21,913 nucleotides of DNA from contig DASYQV010000216.1 in the NCBI GenBank assembly GCA_036005125.1, positions 1 to 21,913 on the forward strand. The letters are read 5' to 3'. Made by a program: the position numbers and the translations under genes. Shown in pieces: positions 15,104-21,893 of this stretch (the first letter of the stretch is position 1; each line of letters begins with the position of its first letter). Origin of the DNA: DASYQV01 sp036005125 (lineage in GTDB: Bacteria; Acidobacteriota; Vicinamibacteria; Vicinamibacterales; UBA2999). The notes below the pieces were generated by a model. It was given only the letters and a program-made list of their open reading frames with translations, was not told where the DNA came from and did no database searches.

Positions 15104-15172
15104 GTCACACCTTCCTGCGTCTCGAATGAGAACCCGGCGGACCCGCATCTTATAAACCGGTTCGCCGGCTGT

Positions 15173-15237
15173 TTAGCCCGTTATGCGGACAGCCAAACGC
15201 CAATTTTGTACACGTTGTGGCCCGCATAACGGGCTAG
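15173..15237. repeat. Inverted repeat TAGCCCGTTATGCGG
   Basis: Perfect 15-base arms, TAGCCCGTTATGCGG at 15174-15188 and its reverse complement at 15222-15236, enclose a 33-base loop that includes CAATTTTGT. The left arm is repeated at 10190-10204 and partly at 18481-18491. It is 70 bases upstream of the start at 15103, just behind its possible -10 box, and so may affect that gene's transcription. Confidence 0.85.
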
Positions 15238-15266
15238 GGCGCGCGGAGCGCGCCAAAATAAGCACT

Positions 15267-15427
15267 GTGAAAACCAGTCAAGGGCTCTGCCGGGCCGGGG
15301 TTCCCAACGCGCGTCTTTCATGTCGCGGTCGCTCACGACCGCGACCGGCCAGCGCTGGTTCGCGGTCCGCCGGCGGCGGACCGCCGGGTGGAAGATACCA
15401 AGGGCAGGGCCCTTGACTGGTTTTCAC
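15267..15427. repeat. Long inverted repeat with nested hairpins
   Basis: Arms 15267-15291 and 15403-15427 pair over 25 positions with one G-T. Inside are two further perfect 10-pair hairpins, 15322-15331 with 15336-15345 and 15362-15371 with 15375-15384, the palindrome CCAGCGCTGG at 15349-15358, and a copy of CCGGGGTTCCCAACGCGCG (15295-15313). The right arm contains the stop codon of the gene at 15424-16239, so the element abuts or replaced that gene's end. Together with the element at 15173-15237 it fills the 320 bases between the two paralogous genes; no gene is seen there. Confidence 0.88.
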
Positions 15428-16239
15428 CTGACAATGGTGCCGAACGTTTCCTCCTCGAGGTACGCGACACACTCGTACTCCAGAATCCGCGGCGGCCTCT
15501 CCATGCGCCTGTAAAGCGGCATGCTCATCTTCCACGGACGCGAGAACACCTTGGGATCCTCAATCGTTGCTTCGTACAACAGATGGTTGGGCGTCATCGG
15601 CGTGTAACGCTCGACGACGTGGAGCGTGTCGCTCGCGAAGTTTCCCGCGCGATCGAACCACGTCTTGCCGTTGAAGTTGCTCACATCGACCACCAGCGTG
15701 TCGCCCTCCCAACGCCCGCGCGAATCACCCATCCAGAAATCGAGCGCCTCGGGATGTTTGCTTCCGTCGAGATAGACTCTGCGTGCCGCGTGCGCGTACT
15801 CGTACCCGATGGCGATGTGCTGCGTTGCCTGGACGATCTGGAACGGATACGGCATGTAGGTGGCGCGCGGCACCCCGGGCAGATAGCACTTCGCCGCGGG
15901 ATCCAGCTTGTCGCGATTGTCGTAGTTCTCCTTCTTCCTGGCCGCCGCCGCCGGGAGATACGGAATCTCGTTGCCCTCGACAACACCCACGCCAGCCGGT
16001 ACGTCCATGCTTCCGCTGTGGTCCTGGATGTCCCAGGCGGCCGCGTTGACCGCCTGCCATACACCGGTCAGATTCGGCTTGCCGTCCGGCGTTCGCGGAA
16101 ACCCGGCCGATGAAGTCGCCGGGCGGGACTGGGCCGGAGTCGCTCGCGACTGTGCCCACACGCCATCACCGTGCATAAACGCCAACGTCAACGCAAGGCT
16201 TGCAGCCGCGATCGAGAAACCTGTCAGCACCTGTCGCAT
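15424..16239 (-). CDS. Secreted RTPDGxP-family acidobacterial protein, copy 2
   Basis: A 271-residue paralog of the protein encoded at 14180-15103. Signal peptide 1-30 (IAAASLALTLAFMHGDGVWAQ). The mature part has FPRTPDGKPNLTGVWQ (48-62), a charged AAARKKENYDNRDK helix, CYLPGVPRATYMPYPFQIV, IAIGYEYAHAARRVYLDG, GRWEGDTLVVDVSNFNGKTW, FASDTLHVVERYTPMTPNHL and YEATIEDPKVFSRPW, ending FGTIVR. These blocks align with copy 1, though copy 1 has extra Cys-rich sequence after RTPDG. The ATG at 16239 has a strong GGAGG site 6 bases upstream and begins the signal peptide; the frame open to 16332 overlaps the MBL gene and is rejected. It follows the MBL hydrolase by 58 bases on the same strand, with a hairpin in the gap. 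Function unknown. Confidence 0.82.
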   Translation of the reverse strand: MRQVLTGFSIAAASLALTLAFMHGDGVWAQSRATPAQSRPATSSAGFPRTPDGKPNLTGVWQAVNAAAWDIQDHSGSMDVPAGVGVVEGNEIPYLPAAAARKKENYDNRDKLDPAAKCYLPGVPRATYMPYPFQIVQATQHIAIGYEYAHAARRVYLDGSKHPEALDFWMGDSRGRWEGDTLVVDVSNFNGKTWFDRAGNFASDTLHVVERYTPMTPNHLLYEATIEDPKVFSRPWKMSMPLYRRMERPPRILEYECVAYLEEETFGTIVR

Positions 16240-16257
16240 GTAAGCCTCCGTTCTCCA

Positions 16258-16296
16258 CCCCAACGCGCTCGGAAACGCGCGTTGGGGACCCCGGCC
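16258..16296. repeat. Hairpin repeat CCCCAACGCGC/GCGCGTTGGGG
   Basis: A perfect 11-pair stem, 16258-16268 with 16277-16287, and 8-base loop, followed by ACCCCGGCC. Read on the minus strand, 16296-16277 is the same CCGGGGTCCCCAACGCGC unit seen at 4771-4862 and 15295-15313. It fills the gap between the MBL stop (16298) and the ribosome site of the next gene, so in the transcript it would sit directly after the stop codon. Confidence 0.85.
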
Positions 16297-16297
16297 G

Positions 16298-17230
16298 TCA
16301 GCCTCCGAGCTCTCGATACGCCAACTCGACATTGGTCTTCACCGTATTCGGGTCGATGGTGTAGCCGGTGTATTTGGCGGGAAGTTTGTACGCGCTCGCC
16401 ACGTCGGCGGCGGACTTGCCGGCTTTCTTGCCGCTTCGCACCTGCTGGACGAAATCGCGCAGGATTTCAGCGTGCTCCTGGAAATCCTTCCACGTCATGA
16501 CCGCACCGTGGCCGGTAATGACGGTTTCGACGTTCTTGATGCCCGCAGCCGCTTTCTCCAGCGTGTCCGGAAACGCGACCGAGCTTCCGCCGTTCCTCTG
16601 GTCGATGAACGGCAGCCATTTGAGCTGGAACATGTCGCCCGTCTGCATCGCGCGCACGGCCGGAAAGACGACAAACGCATCGCCGTTCGTATGACCCGGC
16701 CCGAAGTAATACAGGTCCAGCTGATCCTTGCCGCCGAACAGCGTCAACTTGTCCTTGAACGTTTTCTTGGGAAGGTATTTTTCGTTCGCGCCCGTCAGAC
16801 ATGTGGTCACTGGAGGGCAGTCGCGCTGCATCATGTACTTCTTCGTGTTCTCCTGCGCGACGAAATCGATTGACGCCGGAAACTCAATATTGCTCCCGGC
16901 GTGGTCGAAGTGCGTGTGCGTATTGATGATCGTCGTGATCGGCTTGTTCGTCAGCGACTGGACCTTCTCGAGGATCACCTTTCCCCAGCCCGGGAACTTG
17001 GTATCGACGATCACCACGCCGCGCTCCTGGATGAAGATTCCCGTGTTTCCGCCTGAGAACGTCTTCTGGTCGCGCGGATCTCCGCCGCCGATCACGTAAA
17101 GGTTCTCGCGAACCTTTCGAACCTCGGGAACCGGGACCGCCCCAGGCTTCGGCGTCTGAAGAGCCGCCGCGGCAGCGATGGACACAGCCCCCAGGATCAA
17201 CAAAGCAGTCAAGCACAGTCTTCTATCCAC
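16298..17230 (-). CDS. Secreted MBL-fold metallo-hydrolase
   Basis: A 310-residue protein with a signal peptide (1-24, ALLILGAVSIAAAAAL). The metallo-beta-lactamase fold is shown by NTHTHFDHAG (H105, H107, D109, H110), GPGHTNGDAFVVF (H180), MQTGDMF (D199) and VITGHGAVMTW (H241), a complete dinuclear metal site. The N-terminal segment NLYVIGGGDP and GNTGIFIQERGVVIVDTKF is the usual opening strand pair. It would hydrolyse an unknown substrate in the periplasm; the layout resembles the quinoprotein-relay/SoxH-like branch, and a quinoprotein dehydrogenase remnant is the next gene upstream, so a past link to alcohol oxidation is possible but inferred. GTG start at 17230 with a GAGGG site. Downstream are the RTPDGxP genes, same strand. 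Confidence 0.88.
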   Translation of the reverse strand: MDRRLCLTALLILGAVSIAAAAALQTPKPGAVPVPEVRKVRENLYVIGGGDPRDQKTFSGGNTGIFIQERGVVIVDTKFPGWGKVILEKVQSLTNKPITTIINTHTHFDHAGSNIEFPASIDFVAQENTKKYMMQRDCPPVTTCLTGANEKYLPKKTFKDKLTLFGGKDQLDLYYFGPGHTNGDAFVVFPAVRAMQTGDMFQLKWLPFIDQRNGGSSVAFPDTLEKAAAGIKNVETVITGHGAVMTWKDFQEHAEILRDFVQQVRSGKKAGKSAADVASAYKLPAKYTGYTIDPNTVKTNVELAYRELGG

Positions 17231-17248
17231 GTCTGCACCCTCGTCTTC

Positions 17249-17755
17249 TCAACGGGCCCCCGATGACGTCGTCGCCCGTTGCGGCTCGGGGAGCTCGAAC
17301 ACATAGAGCGCATCACCGTAAGGCGGCGCATAGATGTCCGGGCTCAGGAGTCGCCGGATGTTCGGAAACGCCCCGACACCGGCAGGCACCGCGATGTACT
17401 GTTTGCCACCGATACTGTAGCGAGGGCTGTGCCCGTGGCCATCGAGCGTGCGCCGCCACGAGAGCCATTCCCCTGGCGGGGGCGCCTGCAGCATCGCGTC
17501 GGTGACCGGCGTGAAATTCGGCACCTCGCGCGGATTGATGAAGGTCACCGGGCCGGCTATGGTCGGGTCGTCCTCCGACGGGAGGCGTCCGCCAGCCTGA
17601 GCCCCCGCGTCCGCGCCGTGCTGGCCGCCGGCAGTCGGCCTCGTGGCGCCGGCCGGAGGCGTTGCGCCGCGCGTCGTCCCGATCGCGAGCCCCGACGAGC
17701 CACGGAGCGGCTTGGACCCGGCCGCGTGACCGTTGACCTGAAGGATATACGCCAC
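17249..17755 (-). pseudogene. Internally deleted PQQ-dependent alcohol dehydrogenase remnant joined to a cytochrome c tail
   Basis: The 168-residue open frame looks like joined fragments. It opens with VAYILQVNG, which resembles the last helix of a class I cytochrome c. After a low-complexity linker comes INPREVPNFTPVTDAMLQAP then PPGEWLSWRRTLDGHGHSPRY, the N-terminus of quinoprotein alcohol dehydrogenases. At residue 117-118 it passes directly into SIGGKQYIAVPAGVGAF and a GDALYVFELPE end, the C-terminal blade of the same family. About 500 residues carrying the PQQ and calcium site are missing, so it cannot be an active dehydrogenase. No start with a ribosome site is seen; GTG at 17755 is nominal, and the frame is open back to 17818. 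A promoter-like sequence lies just upstream, so it may be transcribed with the MBL gene 18 bases downstream. Confidence 0.7.
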
Positions 17756-18078
17756 GATGTTCGTGCAGGGGTATGTGAAAGGCGGTCCGTACCATATTGA
17801 AGCCCGCAGATGGCGTCAAGCGTGTTTCGTTCGAGTGTTGCGTTCGAGCGCTTCCTGGCGACTGCTTGCCAAACCGCCGAACGACCCGTATAGTCAGCAC
17901 CGTTCGTATTCGATTTTCATGGTTTGTGTCAGGCCGTTTCGTCGTAATAACATCCCACGGGCTGCCAGGGCTTCGGCATACCGGCGACCGGTTCTGAAGC
18001 CTGTCCGACCTCGAGCGTACTTACTGACGACAGTCACATTGAGCATAGCCATACATTGCAGGAGGCATTGGAAGACGA
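17756..18078. other. Gene-free stretch between divergent units
   Basis: About 320 bases without a convincing gene. It holds a minus-strand promoter-like sequence (17791-17819) and the ribosome site of the next plus-strand gene near its right end. I saw no copy of the dispersed repeat families here. Confidence 0.5.
17791..17819 (-). promoter_or_regulatory. Sigma70-like promoter for the minus-strand MBL/RTPDGxP series
   Basis: On the minus strand, TTGACG (17819-17814) and TATGGT (17796-17791) are separated by exactly 17 bases. The match is 5/6 for -35 and 4/6 for -10. It would start transcripts about 30 bases before the dehydrogenase remnant and serve the MBL gene beyond it. Confidence 0.45.
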
Positions 18079-18432
18079 ATGCAAAAGCCACAAGACCGGA
18101 TGCGGGAATTCGCGCTGATCGGTGCGCGCGCCCGGCTACGCGAGCTGGAAGCGGAAATCGCTGATATTCAGCGTGACTTCCCGGAGCTCGCCGGGGCACA
18201 GCCATCTCCTGAGACCACGCAGCAGGCACAGCCACCCCGCCAGAAGTCAGCACGCCCGAAACGGGGACGCCAGGGACTGGCGGCGCGGAAACGCCCGACG
18301 ATGTCGCCTCAGGCTCGCAACGCCGCTTCCGAACGGATGCGGAAGTATTGGGAGAACCGACGGCAGAGCCGCGCCTCCGAAAGCGACGCAGAAGCGCCCG
18401 CATCGTCAAATACGGGAGTCACCGTCGCCTGA
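18079..18432 (+). CDS. Small basic coiled-coil protein, probable nucleic-acid binder
   Basis: A 117-residue protein. The N-terminus MREFALIGARARLRELEAEIADIQRDFPEL is a short amphipathic helix with leucines at heptad-like spacing, fit for dimerisation. A Pro/Gln-rich linker follows, then a basic stretch KSARPKRGRQGLAARKRPTM and a conserved-looking MSPQARNAASERMRKYWENRR end. The arrangement (helix, RGRQ-type basic hook, SxxARxxxSExxRxxW tail) resembles small acidobacterial and proteobacterial proteins of unknown function that I suspect bind DNA. Start at the ATG 18079: AGGAGG (18060-18065) lies 13 bases away and GGAAG is closer; the in-frame ATG at 18100 is a possible alternative start. It is a lone gene, convergent with DUF6152. 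Confidence 0.7.
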   Translation: MQKPQDRMREFALIGARARLRELEAEIADIQRDFPELAGAQPSPETTQQAQPPRQKSARPKRGRQGLAARKRPTMSPQARNAASERMRKYWENRRQSRASESDAEAPASSNTGVTVA

Positions 18433-18440
18433 GGCTTTCA

Positions 18441-18491
18441 CCCCAACACGCCAGAACGCGCGTTGGGGGGCGCGGCTGGTCCGTTATGCGG
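18441..18491. repeat. Hairpin repeat CCCCAACACGC/GCGCGTTGGGG plus CCGTTATGCGG
   Basis: Arms 18441-18451 and 18458-18468 pair at 10 of 11 positions around a 6-base loop, a degenerate copy of the hairpin at 16258-16287. It is followed at 18481-18491 by CCGTTATGCGG, part of the repeat at 15174-15188. It begins 9 bases after the stop of the gene at 18079-18432, again hugging a stop codon. Confidence 0.75.
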
Positions 18492-18514
18492 TTCAGCGGC
18501 GGGGACCCGGCCAG

Positions 18515-18556
18515 AAACAAAAACGCGGTGGGCTGGCAGATGCCACACCCACCGCG
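18515..18556 (-). terminator. Intrinsic terminator of the DUF6152 gene
   Basis: On the minus strand a stem CGCGGTGGG (18556-18548) pairs perfectly with CCCACCGCG (18532-18524). The loop holds a second small hairpin TGGCA/TGCCA (18545-18534), and TTTTTGTTT (18523-18515) follows at once. It lies 33 bases after the DUF6152 stop. This is the clearest Rho-independent terminator in the window. Confidence 0.85.
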
Positions 18557-18589
18557 TCTGGGAAAAGTCTCAGATTTGAAGGCGTCGCG

Positions 18590-19021
18590 CTACTTCTTCT
18601 TCTGCTCCTCCGTCGGATCCCGACCGTCGACAGGGGCGCCAGTGCCCGACGAGCCGACGAACAACTTCTTGCCGTCCGGCAAGGTTACGTCGCGGCCGTT
18701 CGCAATGTTCTTCCCGTTCTTGGCCCGGTACCCGTCGACGACGACTTCGATGCCGACCGGAATCGAATTCTTGTTCCAGCCTCGCCTGAACATCGCATTC
18801 GGAGCCCCGGCTTCGACGGCCCAGTTCGTGACGGTGCCGTCCGGCGCCTTGACGTCCACGTAGATCCACGAATGCGGGTTGATCCATTCCATCTTGGTGA
18901 CCGTCCCGCGCAGCGTAATCGGCTGGTTGGCGTCGAACTCGGCGCTGAACGCATGATGTGCGAATGCCGCCGGAGCACCGTACATGGCAGCGCAGGCAAG
19001 AACGGCCGCGAGTTTCTTCAT
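18590..19021 (-). CDS. DUF6152 family secreted protein
   Basis: A 143-residue protein with a signal peptide (1-21, MKKLAAVLACAAMYGAPAAFA) and a mature part starting HHAFSAEFDANQPITLRGTV, then KMEWINPHSWIYVDVKAPDG, a GAPNAMFRRGW segment and a C-terminal VVVDGYRAKNGKNIANGRDVTLPDG. These are the hallmarks of DUF6152: a small beta-barrel-like domain whose function is unknown; the His pair at the mature N-terminus and the NPH motif could bind metal, which is inferred. The ATG at 19021 has a GGAGG site 8 bases upstream; the frame open to 19300 is rejected. It forms a complete single-gene unit with the promoter at 19051-19080 and the terminator at 18515-18556, and is divergent from the DUF4159 operon. 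In related genomes DUF6152 is often near RTPDGxP proteins, as here. Confidence 0.88.
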   Translation of the reverse strand: MKKLAAVLACAAMYGAPAAFAHHAFSAEFDANQPITLRGTVTKMEWINPHSWIYVDVKAPDGTVTNWAVEAGAPNAMFRRGWNKNSIPVGIEVVVDGYRAKNGKNIANGRDVTLPDGKKLFVGSSGTGAPVDGRDPTEEQKKK

Positions 19022-19050
19022 TACTCGACCTCCATCCCTCGGAACGGCCG

Positions 19051-19080
19051 ATGATATCAACGGCCAGCTGAGCCAGTCAA
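19051..19080 (-). promoter_or_regulatory. Sigma70-like promoter of the DUF6152 gene
   Basis: On the minus strand TTGACT (19080-19075) and TATCAT (19056-19051) are separated by 18 bases; each matches consensus at 5 of 6. It lies 29 bases before the ATG at 19021. Its -35 is part of a GCCAGTCAAGG look-alike of the 20-mer repeat at 6957 and 15272. Confidence 0.6.
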
Positions 19081-19172
19081 GGCACATGCCAGCACGCCGC
19101 GCGTCTCGAAACGCCCTTTCACGATCTCCAACCAGCAGTCGCCCGGTTCCGCACGCAGCCAATGAACTGGCC

Positions 19173-19201
19173 GTGACACCATCGGTGCACGCAATTACAA
19201 T
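19173..19201 (+). promoter_or_regulatory. Sigma70-like promoter of the DUF4159 gene array
   Basis: GTGACA (19173-19178) and TACAAT (19196-19201) are separated by 17 bases; each matches consensus at 5 of 6. The first gene starts 32 bases downstream, and an AGAGGAG ribosome site lies at 19214-19220. Confidence 0.6.
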
Positions 19202-19233
19202 CGGAGCCTCGCCAGAGGAGTAAACTGCTGCGC

Positions 19234-20049
19234 ATGAAGGTTTGGGCCGCACCATTGATCGCGGCAGCGGCGCTCCTGTTCGCCAGCGTCGCGTCGGCAC
19301 AATTCGGCCGGGCGCTGGACTCGAGCGTCGATGCGCACATGGCCCGTCCGAACAGCTTCGACGGACGGTGGCACTACTGCCGCGCCATCTACCGGATGAA
19401 CCCGCGCGGCGATGGCGGCACCTGGCTGACGGACTATCCGCTCGCCGACATCGACGTCTCGATTCGGCTGTCCGAGCTCACGAAGACAAACGTCGGCTTC
19501 GACGCGCCAGGTCGGCCCCAGCACCTCATCGTCCGGCTGACCGGCGACGAGCTGTTCGAATGCCCCTTCATCATGATGCAGGAGGTAGGCAGGCTCGCCT
19601 TCAACAACGAAGATGCCACCCGGCTCAGGAGTTATCTCTTGAAGGGCGGCTTTCTCTGGGTGGACGACTTCTGGGGCTCATACGCCTGGGAGGTCTGGGC
19701 GGGTCAGATACGAAAAGTGTTTCCTCCAAATGAGTATCCGATCGTCGATGTGCCGAAGGACCACCCGCTCTTCCACACCATGTTCGACCTTCCGGGGATA
19801 CCGCAGGTCCCGAGCATCGGTTTCTGGCTGGGGACCGGAAGCACGTCGGAGCGCGGCCACGACAGCGCACAGGTGCACGCCCGCGCCATCTCCGACCGCT
19901 CGGGGCGTGTCATGGTCTTCATGACGCACAATACCGATGTGAGCGACTCCTGGGAACGCGAGGGCGAGGACGCTCAATACTTCTACAAGTTCTCGGTCGT
20001 GGGCTATCAGGTCGCGATGAACGTGCTGCTCTACTCGATGACGCACTGA
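19234..20049 (+). CDS. DUF4159 domain protein, copy 1
   Basis: A 271-residue protein with a signal peptide (1-22, AAALLFASVASAQ) and a full DUF4159 domain: YRMNPRGDGGTWLTDYP, RLSELTKTNVGF, KGGFLWVDDFWGSYAWEVW, PPNEYPIVDVPKDHPLFHT, IPQVPSIGFWLGTGSTSERG and a C-terminal MTHNTDVSDSWEREGEDAQY. DUF4159 has an amidotransferase-like fold (family knowledge) and is often next to MoxR ATPase, DUF58 and VWA genes; its role is unknown. It is the most divergent of the copies here: it lacks the FRQD..GLEGLRGEQGDP segment found after the signal in copies 2 and 3. ATG at 19234 begins the signal peptide, with AGAGGAG about 13 bases before. It is 68 bases upstream of copy 2 and likely heads the operon. Confidence 0.88.
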   Translation: MKVWAAPLIAAAALLFASVASAQFGRALDSSVDAHMARPNSFDGRWHYCRAIYRMNPRGDGGTWLTDYPLADIDVSIRLSELTKTNVGFDAPGRPQHLIVRLTGDELFECPFIMMQEVGRLAFNNEDATRLRSYLLKGGFLWVDDFWGSYAWEVWAGQIRKVFPPNEYPIVDVPKDHPLFHTMFDLPGIPQVPSIGFWLGTGSTSERGHDSAQVHARAISDRSGRVMVFMTHNTDVSDSWEREGEDAQYFYKFSVVGYQVAMNVLLYSMTH

Positions 20050-20117
20050 CGCCGGGACGGCCGGCACGGGGACGGGCATTGACGCAGCCTTCACGGTTGA
20101 CGAACGGTGGAATAGAC

Positions 20118-20981
20118 GTGATCCGAACCCGCAGACCTGTTCTGCCGCTGGTTCTCGTGACAGTGTTCGTCATCTCGGGCGGCTATACCTTTGCCCAGTT
20201 CAGGCAGGACATCTTTCGCGGCCTCGAGGGTCTGCGCGGTGAGCAGGGGGATCCGGCCGAGGTTCCACCCGAGGACTTGCCCGATCGCAATGTCGCGGGC
20301 TGCCACATTTTCTACACCAGCGTCCGGCGCGAAGCGAACGGCGCCGGTTGGCACACGGACTATCCCTGGGGTCAGCGTCACCTTCTGTTACGGCTCTCCG
20401 AGCTCACGAAAACGCGTGTCAGCTGGCTCTCGCGCGATGTGCCGCATGTATGGCTCGTCCGGCTCACCGATGACGCGTTGTTCAACTGTCCGTACCTGAT
20501 GGCCTCGGATGTCGGCACCATAGGGCTGTCGCGAAACGAAGCGATCCGCCTCAGAATGTATCTCGAGAAGGGGGGCTTTCTCTGGGTGGACGACTTCTGG
20601 GGAGAGGCGGCATGGACGCAATGGTCCCGCGAGTTTTCGAAAGCGATGCCCCCCTCTGAGTACCCGATCGAGGATGTGCCGCTCACCGACCCGCTCTTCC
20701 ACTCGCTCCTGGAGGTGAAGAAGATCCCGCAGGTGACGAGCATCCGGTTCTGGCGCTCGACGGGAGGCCGGACGACCTCGGAGCGCGGCGCGGAAACGGC
20801 GGTGCCGCACCTGCGCGCCATTCGCGACAAACATCACAACATCATCGCCGTGATGACGTTCAACACCGACGTATCGGACTCGTGGGAGCGCGAGGGTGAG
20901 GATCCCGAATTCTTTTACCAATTTTCCCCGTACGGCTACGCCCTCGGCATCGACGTGCTGCTGTACGCTATGACTCACTGA
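20118..20981 (+). CDS. DUF4159 domain protein, copy 2
   Basis: A 287-residue protein with an N-terminal signal/anchor (VLPLVLVTVFVISGGYTFAQ) and a DUF4159 domain nearly identical to that of copy 3: YTSVRREANGAGWHTDYPWG, LRLSELTKTRVSW, LEKGGFLWVDDFWGEAAW, EYPIEDVPLTDPLFHS, IPQVTSIRFWRSTGG and MTFNTDVSDSWEREGEDPEF. By eye about nine in ten residues match copy 3, and an 83-base run at 20766-20848 is identical in DNA to 21678-21760. The GTG at 20118 is preferred over the TTG at 20079 because GGTGG lies a few bases upstream and the signal starts there. It lacks the MRAILFSLIG leader of copy 3. Role unknown; membrane-attached periplasmic location inferred. Confidence 0.88.
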   Translation: MIRTRRPVLPLVLVTVFVISGGYTFAQFRQDIFRGLEGLRGEQGDPAEVPPEDLPDRNVAGCHIFYTSVRREANGAGWHTDYPWGQRHLLLRLSELTKTRVSWLSRDVPHVWLVRLTDDALFNCPYLMASDVGTIGLSRNEAIRLRMYLEKGGFLWVDDFWGEAAWTQWSREFSKAMPPSEYPIEDVPLTDPLFHSLLEVKKIPQVTSIRFWRSTGGRTTSERGAETAVPHLRAIRDKHHNIIAVMTFNTDVSDSWEREGEDPEFFYQFSPYGYALGIDVLLYAMTH

Positions 20982-20984
20982 TAA

Positions 20985-21893
20985 ATGCGCGCCATTCTCT
21001 TCAGCCTCATCGGTGCTTTCAAGTCGGCGGGGGTCCGCACCCGCAGACGTATCCTGCCGCTCGTCCTCCTGGCAGTCCTCATCATCTCTGCCGGCTACGC
21101 CTTTGCGCAGTTCAGGCAGGACGTCTTCGGCGGCCTCGAGGGTCTGCGCGGTGAGCAGGGAGACCCGGCGGAGCTTCCACCCGAGGACTTGCCAGACCGC
21201 AGCTTCGCGGGCTGCCACATTCTCTACACGAGCGTCCGGCGCGAGGCGATGGGCGCCGGTTGGCACACGGACTATCCATGGGCTCAGCGTCACCTTCTGC
21301 TACGCCTCTCCGAGCTCACGAAAACGCGCGTCAGCTGGCTCTCGCCCAGCGTTGCGCATGTATGGCTCGTGCGGCTCACTGATGACGCGTTGTTCAACTG
21401 TCCGTTCCTGATGGCCTCCGACGTCGGTACGATCGGGCTGTCGCGGGACGAAGCGGTCCGTCTCAGGATGTATCTCGAGAAGGGCGGCTTTCTCTGGGTG
21501 GATGATTTCTGGGGAGAAGCCGCGTGGAACCAGTGGACGCGCGAGTTGGCGAAAGCGATGCCCCCCGACGAGTACCCGATCGAGGACGTGCCGCTCACCG
21601 ACCCGCTCTTCCACACGATGCTGGAGGTGAAGAAGATCCCGCAGGTGACGAACATCCGGTTCTGGCGCTCGACGGGGGGCCGGACGACCTCGGAGCGCGG
21701 CGCGGAAACGGCGGTGCCGCACCTGCGCGCCATTCGCGACAAACATCACAACATCATCGCGGTGATGACGTTCAACACCGACGTGTCGGACTCGTGGGAG
21801 CGCGAGGGCGAAGATCCGGAATTCTTCCGCCAGTTTGCGCCGTACGGCTACGCCCTGGGCATCGACGTGCTGCTGTACGCCATGACGCACTGA
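20985..21893 (+). CDS. DUF4159 domain protein, copy 3
   Basis: A 302-residue protein. A leader MRAILFSLIGAFKSAG precedes the anchor RRILPLVLLAVLIISAGYAF; then come FRQDVFGGLEGLRGEQGDP (43-61), YTSVRREAMGAGWHTDYPW (81-99), LEKGGFLWVDDFWGEAAW (164-181), EYPIEDVPLTDPLFHT (196-211), IPQVTNIRFWRSTGG (218-232) and MTFNTDVSDSWEREGEDPEF (261-280). The start at 20985, three bases after the stop of copy 2, is supported by copy 4, which begins with the same MRAIL right after copy 3's stop. No separate ribosome site is seen, so translation probably depends on coupling from copy 2. The high similarity to copy 2 suggests recent duplication or gene conversion. Confidence 0.9.
   Translation: MRAILFSLIGAFKSAGVRTRRRILPLVLLAVLIISAGYAFAQFRQDVFGGLEGLRGEQGDPAELPPEDLPDRSFAGCHILYTSVRREAMGAGWHTDYPWAQRHLLLRLSELTKTRVSWLSPSVAHVWLVRLTDDALFNCPFLMASDVGTIGLSRDEAVRLRMYLEKGGFLWVDDFWGEAAWNQWTRELAKAMPPDEYPIEDVPLTDPLFHTMLEVKKIPQVTNIRFWRSTGGRTTSERGAETAVPHLRAIRDKHHNIIAVMTFNTDVSDSWEREGEDPEFFRQFAPYGYALGIDVLLYAMTH

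Noticed and set aside
14234..15229. Plus-strand open frame of 331 codons opposite RTPDGxP copy 1
   Set aside because: Antisense shadow; the minus-strand protein has a signal peptide, a ribosome site and a paralog. The frame at 15388-16113 opposite copy 2 is rejected likewise.
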